Source: Anaerolineales bacterium | Lineage (GTDB): Bacteria; Chloroflexota; Anaerolineae; 4572-78; J111 | Assembly (NCBI GenBank): GCA_012032575.1 | Contig: JAAUSP010000417.1 | Coordinates: forward strand, 1 to 6,924 | Length of the DNA: 6,924 bases | Direction: 5' to 3' | Shown: positions 6,049-6,924 of the stretch, piece by piece | Layout: the number at the start of each line of letters is the position of its first letter | Numbering within the stretch: the first letter of the stretch is position 1 | Notes under the pieces: model-generated | Seen by the model: only the letters and a program-made list of their open reading frames with translations | What the model was told of the DNA's origin: nothing | Databases searched by the model: none | Program-made: the position numbers and the translations under genes

Positions 6049-6631
6049 TCAGCTCGTGCAGCAGGGCGTCGCCGCTTTCCGGCACATTTTCGATGCGATA
6101 GCCGTCCGCCTGCATCCGCTCGAACAGGCGCATCAGCGAAGCTGGTGTATCCAGCCCCACCGCATTGCCGATACGGTCCGCTTTGCCGGGGGAGTTGGTC
6201 AGCATAAAGACAATCCGCTTGTCGGCATTGGGCTTGCGCCGGAGCGCCGCAAACCGCAGCGCCAGCTTGACCACGGCTTCAACCCGGTCGGGGATGGGGA
6301 CGTAACGTGAAACGTTGAATGTTGAATGTTGAACGTTATCACAGGTTGAATCGGAACAGTTCGCCCCATTCTTCGCGTCTCCTTTGAAGCTGATCGGCAC
6401 AGTGATGATCCGCCCATCGAACTCCGGCAGGGCGACGTTCATCGCCACGTCGAGGGGACGCAGGCCGCGCTGGCTCAAGCGCCACTCCTCTTCGCTCATA
6501 CTGCTGCTGATGGCTTGCAGCACCGGCACCCCCAACGACTCCAGCGCCGCCACATTCCAGCCGGCGTTGGTCGGCCCATCCGGGTTGACACCGCCCATGG
6601 CGAAAGAGATGGTTGAAATCACCGCGTCCAC
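6023..6631 (-). CDS. cobN: CobN fragment 2
   Basis: Family sequence resumes in this frame with [20 protein letters not shown] (just upstream of 6631) and continues [40 protein letters not shown], then a ~25-residue insert containing [10 protein letters not shown] from heptamers, [20 protein letters not shown] and [20 protein letters not shown]. It ends [13 protein letters not shown], where CobN expects LIDRCSYD: one extra T at about 6043 moves the frame. No ribosome site suggests an independent start at the GTG at 6631; it is a piece of cobN. Confidence 0.8.
   Translation of the reverse strand: MDAVISTISFAMGGVNPDGPTNAGWNVAALESLGVPVLQAISSSMSEEEWRLSQRGLRPLDVAMNVALPEFDGRIITVPISFKGDAKNGANCSDSTCDNVQHSTFNVSRYVPIPDRVEAVVKLALRFAALRRKPNADKRIVFMLTNSPGKADRIGNAVGLDTPASLMRLFERMQADGYRIENVPESGDALLHELIDSLLLRC
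6314..6334. repeat. heptamer repeat GTTGAAT x3 inside cobN
   Basis: GTTGAAT, GTTGAAT, GTTGAAC, flanked by related CGTGAAAC and GGTTGAATC. On the cobN strand this gives NVQHSTFNV, in frame, in the loop before [12 protein letters not shown]. Confidence 0.75.
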
Positions 6632-6924
6632 CAGGAGTTGGCCGTTGTCGTCGTAGAAATAGCGGAAAGCAGCAGGGGAGCTGAGGGGCAGGGGGCAGGG
6701 GAGAAATTCTTTTTCGCGTCTTCGCCTCCCACCTCTTCGCCTCTCTCTTTCAACGAATTGGTAAAAACCGCCCGCGCCCGCCCGCCCCCGGCTTCGATGG
6801 CTTCGATCAAAGCGTCAATAAAATCGGTATTGCCGCTGAGCCAATGGCTGCGGTAAAAGAGAATACCAATGGTGGGGGGAGAAGAGAGAGGATCGAGGAT
6901 CGAAGATCGAGGATGGTGAGGTTG
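6619..6924 (-). CDS. cobN: CobN fragment 1 (N-terminal part in window, 5' end outside)
   Basis: Open from the window edge to a TGA at 6621-6619. It starts in a heptamer-repeat tract ([15 protein letters not shown]), then reads [40 protein letters not shown], the conserved CobN block before the first catalytic segments. After AVFTNSL the frame enters a purine-rich insert ([20 protein letters not shown]) and ends out of frame as [13 protein letters not shown], where the family continues in another frame as [17 protein letters not shown]. Confidence 0.8.
   Translation of the reverse strand, partial: QPHHPRSSILDPLSSPPTIGILFYRSHWLSGNTDFIDALIEAIEAGGGRARAVFTNSLKERGEEVGGEDAKKNFSPAPCPSAPLLLSAISTTTTANSWWTR
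6661..6750. repeat. purine/pyrimidine-rich repeat insert inside cobN
   Basis: A strongly strand-biased stretch with GGGGCAGGGGGCAGGGGAG-like units and TTCGCGTC/TTCGCCTC/TTCGCCTC units. It separates the conserved AVFTNSL and [11 protein letters not shown] blocks, which lie in different reading frames, so the insert or a slip inside it causes one of the frame changes. Confidence 0.6.
6891..6918. repeat. heptamer repeat GATCGAG x4 inside cobN
   Basis: GATCGAG, GATCGAA, GATCGAG and a diverged GATGGTG, next to a GAGAGAG unit. It lies directly before the conserved [12 protein letters not shown] block and may continue beyond the window. The frame is open through it. Confidence 0.7.

Larger units (their letters stand above)
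3335..6924 (-). pseudogene. cobN: cobaltochelatase large subunit CobN, frameshifted and 5'-truncated by window edge
   Basis: CobN is the large subunit of the ATP-dependent cobaltochelatase that inserts cobalt into hydrogenobyrinate a,c-diamide in vitamin B12 synthesis; it works with CobS/CobT or ChlI/ChlD-type AAA+ partners, not seen here. The window covers nearly 1200 codons, from the [20 protein letters not shown] block to the C-terminal [20 protein letters not shown] and TAA stop; perhaps 150-250 N-terminal residues lie outside. Conserved blocks run in family order: [146 protein letters not shown]. Wording and the C-terminus favour CobN over BchH/ChlH. The frame changes three times (within 6661-6760, at about 6043, at about 5500) and at least six heptamer-repeat tracts lie inside. 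Whether the gene is dead or the breaks are sequencing errors cannot be decided by eye. Confidence 0.9.

Noticed and set aside
3335..6924. Magnesium chelatase BchH/ChlH instead of CobN
   Set aside because: The [15 protein letters not shown] block, the [12 protein letters not shown] block and the C-terminus [20 protein letters not shown] fit CobN better; both families share [10 protein letters not shown].

Overview
This looks like chromosomal DNA of an uncultured or little-studied filamentous-type bacterium, most likely Chloroflexota. The clues are a CobN-type cobaltochelatase with Chloroflexota-like wording, a helical N-terminal segment ending in a TPPHI-type motif that I associate with Chloroflexota and cyanobacterial signalling proteins, RelE-like toxin-antitoxin (TA) genes, and many 7-bp tandem repeats dropped into coding sequence. 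The phylum is an inference from protein style; no rRNA or marker gene is present.

Layout. (1) Positions 1-1325, minus strand: the first 441 codons of a single-pass membrane TPR protein that runs off the left edge, with a perfect TATAAT box at 1404-1409. (2) 1501-1596: a detached copy of the last ~31 codons and stop codon of cobN, in the same orientation as the large cobN on the right. (3) 1610-3179: an accessory cassette holding a toxin-antitoxin operon (plus), a convergent DoxX-like membrane protein gene (minus), and a BrnA-type antitoxin (plus) with no recognisable toxin, only a 34-codon ORF overlapping it. (4) 3180-3334: intergenic DNA with a long imperfect palindrome and a heptamer-repeat tract. 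(5) 3335-6924, minus strand: most of cobN (cobalt insertion into the corrin ring), lacking its N-terminal part beyond the right edge and broken by three frame changes.

Two things stand out. First, the ~95 bp at the end of cobN occur twice as direct repeats (1501-1595 and 3335-3429, 5 mismatches) bracketing the TA/doxX/brnA cassette. This is the arrangement expected if an element inserted into the 3' end of cobN, rebuilt the end of the gene, and displaced the old end to its far side. No integrase is visible, so a different origin (unequal recombination, relic of a second cobN) is possible.

Second, cobN is peppered with at least six tracts of unrelated 7-bp tandem repeats, each at a place where the protein family has a variable loop. 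Most leave the reading frame open and add low-complexity peptides; one coincides with a frame change. Two other frame changes are single-base events. The gene is therefore either decaying or affected by sequencing error; the conserved blocks between the breaks look intact.

The left part (1-2200) and the TA genes are visibly more AT-rich than doxX and cobN, in keeping with an accessory origin of the cassette.
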